Origin: Palsa-504 sp963839095
GTDB taxonomy: Bacteria > Actinomycetota > Actinomycetes > Streptosporangiales > Streptosporangiaceae
Assembly (NCBI GenBank): GCA_963839095.1
Contig: CAWIUF010000068.1
Coordinates: forward strand, 1-64,000
Direction of reading: 5' to 3'
Length of the DNA: 64,000 nucleotides
Positions 61,214 to 64,000 of the stretch are shown one piece after another. Both the position numbers and the translations under genes were made by a program. Numbering within the stretch: the first letter of the stretch is position 1; every line of letters begins with the position of its first letter. The notes below the pieces were generated by a model, which had not been told where the DNA came from, searched no databases, and saw only the letters and a program-made list of their open reading frames with translations.

Positions 61214-62716
61214 ATGGAAACCGCATCGCGCCGCTGGCTGATGCTGCCGGTCGTGCTGCTGGCGATGTTCATGGCGGGCTTCGACATCTGGGTGGTGAAC
61301 GTGGCCGCCCCCTCGCTCCAGCGGGACCTGCACGTGAGCGACGCGTCCCTGCAGCTCATCGTGGGCGGGTACGCGTTCATGTACGCCAGCGGCATGGTCA
61401 CCGGCGGCCGGCTGGGCGACCTGCTCGGCTACCGGCGGCTCTTCATGATCGGCGTGGCCAGCTTCGCCCTGGCGTCGCTGCTGTGCGGGCTGGCCCAGTC
61501 CCCGGTCGAGCTGGTCGTGGCCCGGCTGCTGCAGGGGCTCACCGGCGCCGCGATGGTGCCGCAGGTGCTGGCCCTGATCACCGCGACCTTCCCGGCGAAG
61601 GAGCGGAGCCGGGCGCTGGCCTGGTTCGGCGTCACCATGGGGCTGGCCTTCGTGTCCGGGCAGATCCTCGGCGGGCTGCTGCTGCAGGCCAACATCCTGG
61701 GGCTCGGCTGGCGGGCGATCTTCCTGGTGAACGTGCCGGTCGGGGCGGCCACGCTGGTCGCCGCCGCGCTCGTGGTGCCGCGGGCCCGCGGTCGCCGCAG
61801 GCCGCGGCTGGACCCGGCCGGGGCGCTGGGTGTCTCGGCGTCGGTGGCCCTGGTGCTGGTGCCGCTGACGCTGGGGCACGACGAGGGCTGGCCCGCCTGG
61901 ACCTGGGTCTGCCTGGCGGCCTGCCTGCCGGTGCTCGCGCTCACGCTGGGCTGGGAGCGGCGGCTATCCCGCCGCGGCGGTGAGCCGCTGCTCGACCTGC
62001 CGCTGTTCCGCGACCGGGCCTTCGCGGCCGGCACCGCGCTGAACTTCGCCCTGGTCTTCTTCTTCGGCAGCTTCATGTTCGTGCTGACGCTGCTGCTGCA
62101 GGCCGGCCTGGGCCAGTCGCCGCTGCGGGCGGGCCTGGAGGCCGGGCCGCTGGCCCTGACCTTCACCGCGACATCGATCCTCGGCCCGCGGATGGCGGCC
62201 CGGTTCGGCCCATGGGCCATCACGATCGGGGCGGTGCTCGACGTGCTCGGCACGATCGGCCTGGTGATCACCGGCCTTCGTTACGGCAGCCACCTAACGG
62301 GGTGGGATCTTGCCCCGGCCACGGCGGTCATCGGCCTGGGCCAGGGCACGGCGATGCCGTTGCTGATCGGCGCGGTGATGTCGCACGTCCCGCCGGAGCG
62401 GGCGGGCGCCGCGGCCGGGATCCTCACGACCATGCAGCAGTTCGGCATAGCCAGCGGGGTCGCGATCATCGGGGTGGTCTTCTACTCCCGCCTCGGTACC
62501 GGAGCCCCGGGCCGCGGGGCCTCGGTCTCGGCCATGGAGCTGGCCATGGTGATCGACGCGGTGGCCGTGCTGGCCGCGGCCGGGCTGACCCTGCTGCTGC
62601 CCCGGCGGCGGGCGGCGGACGCGGCGACCCGGACGGAGCCGGGCGGCCCAGGAGGTCAGCGCCGGGGCGGTTCACGTAACCGCCCCGGCGGGCCGGCCGG
62701 GATCAGCCAGGGGTGA
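61214..62716 (+). CDS. MFS exporter, DHA2 (14-helix) family
   Basis: 500 residues from ATG 61214 (GAGGAG upstream). Motifs: FMAGFDIWVVNVAAPSLQRD (helix 1, motif D1), GGRLGDLLGYRRLFMIGVAS (motif A), ARLLQGLTGAAMVPQVLALI, and GRLGxxR-type loops. About 14 membrane helices, as in QacA/EmrB-type drug efflux pumps. It overlaps the convergent alcohol dehydrogenase by 14 bases. Control by the divergent ArsR protein is likely. Confidence 0.92.
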   Translation: METASRRWLMLPVVLLAMFMAGFDIWVVNVAAPSLQRDLHVSDASLQLIVGGYAFMYASGMVTGGRLGDLLGYRRLFMIGVASFALASLLCGLAQSPVELVVARLLQGLTGAAMVPQVLALITATFPAKERSRALAWFGVTMGLAFVSGQILGGLLLQANILGLGWRAIFLVNVPVGAATLVAAALVVPRARGRRRPRLDPAGALGVSASVALVLVPLTLGHDEGWPAWTWVCLAACLPVLALTLGWERRLSRRGGEPLLDLPLFRDRAFAAGTALNFALVFFFGSFMFVLTLLLQAGLGQSPLRAGLEAGPLALTFTATSILGPRMAARFGPWAITIGAVLDVLGTIGLVITGLRYGSHLTGWDLAPATAVIGLGQGTAMPLLIGAVMSHVPPERAGAAAGILTTMQQFGIASGVAIIGVVFYSRLGTGAPGRGASVSAMELAMVIDAVAVLAAAGLTLLLPRRRAADAATRTEPGGPGGQRRGGSRNRPGGPAGISQG

Positions 62717-63749
62717 TGACGACCTTGAGGGCGGAGTTCTCGGCGGCGTTGCCGAAGACGTCGTAGGCCTCGTCCATCTGGGCGAAGGTGAACGAGTGGG
62801 TGCCCATCTTCTCGGCCGGGATGCGGCCGCTGGCCACCATCTTCAGCAGGGTCGGGATGGAGACCGTGTCGACCAGGCCCATGGTGAGCGTGACGTTCTG
62901 GATCCACATGTCCTGCATGGGCAGCGTGACCGGGACGCCGTGCACGCCGATGTTGGCGATGGTGCCGCCCGGGCGGACCAGGGACGCGGCGGTCAGCAGG
63001 GTCTCCGGGTAGCCGACCGCCTCGATGGAGACGTCGACGCCGGCCCCGCCGGTCAGGGCCAGCACCTCGGCGGTGGTGTTGTCGCCGGCCTCGACCGTGT
63101 CGGTGGCGCCGAAGTCCCGCGCCGTGTCCAGCCGGAACTTGTTGGTGTCGATCGCGATGACCCGGGAGGCGCCCCACAGGCCGGTGGTCAAGATGGCGGA
63201 CAGGCCCACCGCGCCGGCGCCGACCACGGCGACGGTGTCGCCGGGGCGGACCTTGCCGGCGAGCACGCCGACCTCGTAACCCGTCGGCAGCGAGTCGGCC
63301 AGGAAGATCGCCTGCTCGTTCGTCACGCTGTCCGGCACCGTGTACAGCGAGGTGTCGGCGTACGGGACCCGCACCGACTCGGCCTGGGTGCCGTCGATGA
63401 GGTGGCCGAAGATCCAGCCGATCCCGCCGACCGTCTGGCAGTGCGACGGCATGCTCCGCTGGCAGTACTCGCAGCGCCCGCACTTGGTGATGGCCGGGAC
63501 GAGCACCCGGTCGCCGGCGCTGAAGCCCTTCACCGCCTCGCCGACTTCGGTGACGGTGCCCACCGCCTCGTGGCCGAGGATGCGGCCGTCGGTGACGGCG
63601 GCGACGTCACCGTGGAGGATGTGGAGGTCGGTGCCGCAGATCGTGGTGGTGTCCACCCGCACGATCACGTCGGTCGGTTCGATGATGGCGGCGTCGGGGA
63701 CGTCTTCCCAGGCCTTGCGGCCCGGTCCGTGGTATACGAGAGCCTTCAT
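62703..63749 (-). CDS. Zinc-dependent alcohol dehydrogenase (MDR)
   Basis: 348 residues from ATG 63749. Catalytic zinc site TTTICGTDLHILHGDV and GRILGHEAVGTVTEVG; structural zinc Cys cluster KCGRCEYCQRSMPSHC; Rossmann VAVVGAGAVGLSAILTTGLW. Complete and intact. It resembles the propanol-preferring/NADP ADHs often found in hypoxia or stress loci of actinomycetes. A GTCCCA-ATA-TGGGAC palindrome lies 36 bases upstream of the start. Confidence 0.95.
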   Translation of the reverse strand: MKALVYHGPGRKAWEDVPDAAIIEPTDVIVRVDTTTICGTDLHILHGDVAAVTDGRILGHEAVGTVTEVGEAVKGFSAGDRVLVPAITKCGRCEYCQRSMPSHCQTVGGIGWIFGHLIDGTQAESVRVPYADTSLYTVPDSVTNEQAIFLADSLPTGYEVGVLAGKVRPGDTVAVVGAGAVGLSAILTTGLWGASRVIAIDTNKFRLDTARDFGATDTVEAGDNTTAEVLALTGGAGVDVSIEAVGYPETLLTAASLVRPGGTIANIGVHGVPVTLPMQDMWIQNVTLTMGLVDTVSIPTLLKMVASGRIPAEKMGTHSFTFAQMDEAYDVFGNAAENSALKVVITPG

Positions 63750-63784
63750 TGGGCCGACGCTAGTGATCCCGGTCACACCCGGAT

Positions 63785-63799
63785 GTCCCAATATGGGAC
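63785..63799. promoter_or_regulatory. Palindrome upstream of the alcohol dehydrogenase
   Basis: GTCCCA-ATA-TGGGAC, a perfect 6-3-6 inverted repeat, 36 bases before the ADH start. It touches the stop codon of the next gene upstream. Likely operator. The half-site order is opposite to that of a DosR box. Confidence 0.5.
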
Positions 63800-64000
63800 T
63801 ATCCGCTTACCGCGCGTGGATCGCCGGCGGCCAGGTCGGCCAGCGGGATCGTGACCGGGCTCTGGCCGCGGGCGGCGATGACGGCCTGACCTGCGCTGAG
63901 GTCGGCCACCAGGGTGCACAGCGTGGTCAGCCCCCCGCCGTCGGGCGCGGGATCGGACCGGACGCCGGCCGGCGGCGGGCTGGTGAGGATGTCCAGGAAC
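63799..64000 (-). CDS. C-terminal end of a protein cut by the window edge
   Basis: 66 residues in the frame ending at TAG 63799: FLDILTSPPPAGVRSDPAPD, GGGLTTLCTLVADLSAGQAV, then IPLADLAAGDPRAVSG. The GLTTLxxLVADL pattern is reminiscent of the end of C45-type acyltransferases/acylases, but too little is present to be sure. It lies upstream of the alcohol dehydrogenase on the same strand. Confidence 0.45.
   Translation of the reverse strand, partial: FLDILTSPPPAGVRSDPAPDGGGLTTLCTLVADLSAGQAVIAARGQSPVTIPLADLAAGDPRAVSG

Overview
The window is high-GC DNA with GTG/ATG starts, 4-bp ATGA stop/start overlaps and gene families typical of filamentous actinomycetes (DUF5753 Xre regulators with DUF397 partners, orphan Bergerat ATPases, PF04672-type methyltransferases, F420/PPOX-type proteins, a GH48 cellulase). 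A Streptosporangiales- or Streptomyces-like soil actinomycete is the best guess, made from gene content only.

Layout. 0-0.5 kb: end of a hemerythrin-like protein. 0.8-9.6 kb: a catabolic block. A leftward run (VOC protein, leuB-type dehydrogenase, luciferase-like oxidoreductase, SMP-30 lactonase, short-chain dehydrogenase), an IclR regulator, a rightward thiamine-diphosphate enzyme, a broken IclR gene and a YciI-like protein. The leftward run and the YciI gene start from near-identical mirrored promoters carrying the same 15-bp palindrome. 9.7-14.7 kb: accessory DNA with an Mrr-like remnant, a repeat, a degenerate tRNA-Ala-like sequence, two uncharacterised genes and a graveyard of fused fragments (GH116, ABC binding protein, P450). 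14.9-25 kb: NCS1 permease, methyltransferase, Xre regulator, secreted GH48 cellulase with CBM2, a lipoprotein and an unusual zinc-ribbon/membrane/PstS-like protein. 25.3-37 kb: regulators (GntR, Xre, DUF397, TetR, a LacI-type protein without its DNA-binding domain), ATPase, methyltransferases, a PPOX protein, a HicB-like protein and a CoA transferase. 37.3-46.7 kb: glycosyltransferase, epimerase remnant, MarR, then a four-gene MacAB-like export operon facing a histidine kinase/response regulator pair. 46.7-56.8 kb: a 10-kb segment bounded by 19-bp direct repeats, with its right end at a tRNA-Tyr-like 3' half. It holds fragments, VOC/MerR, MarR/hydrolase, a NarL-type two-component system and an MMPL transporter. 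56.8-64 kb: two alcohol dehydrogenases, a deleted AAA ATPase, NmrA-like and DUF2293 genes, ArsR and an MFS exporter, and the end of one more gene.

Two themes recur. Many genes sit as divergent regulator/target pairs around recognisable palindromes (6.5, 40.0, 48.9, 50.3 and 61.2 kb). Single-base frameshifts and truncations are frequent but clustered, while long stretches (14.9-18.4, 32.2-36.9 and 40.1-46.7 kb) are clean. That fits real gene decay in accessory DNA, but some single shifts in otherwise good genes (leuB, GH48, MMPL, histidine kinase) could be base-calling errors.
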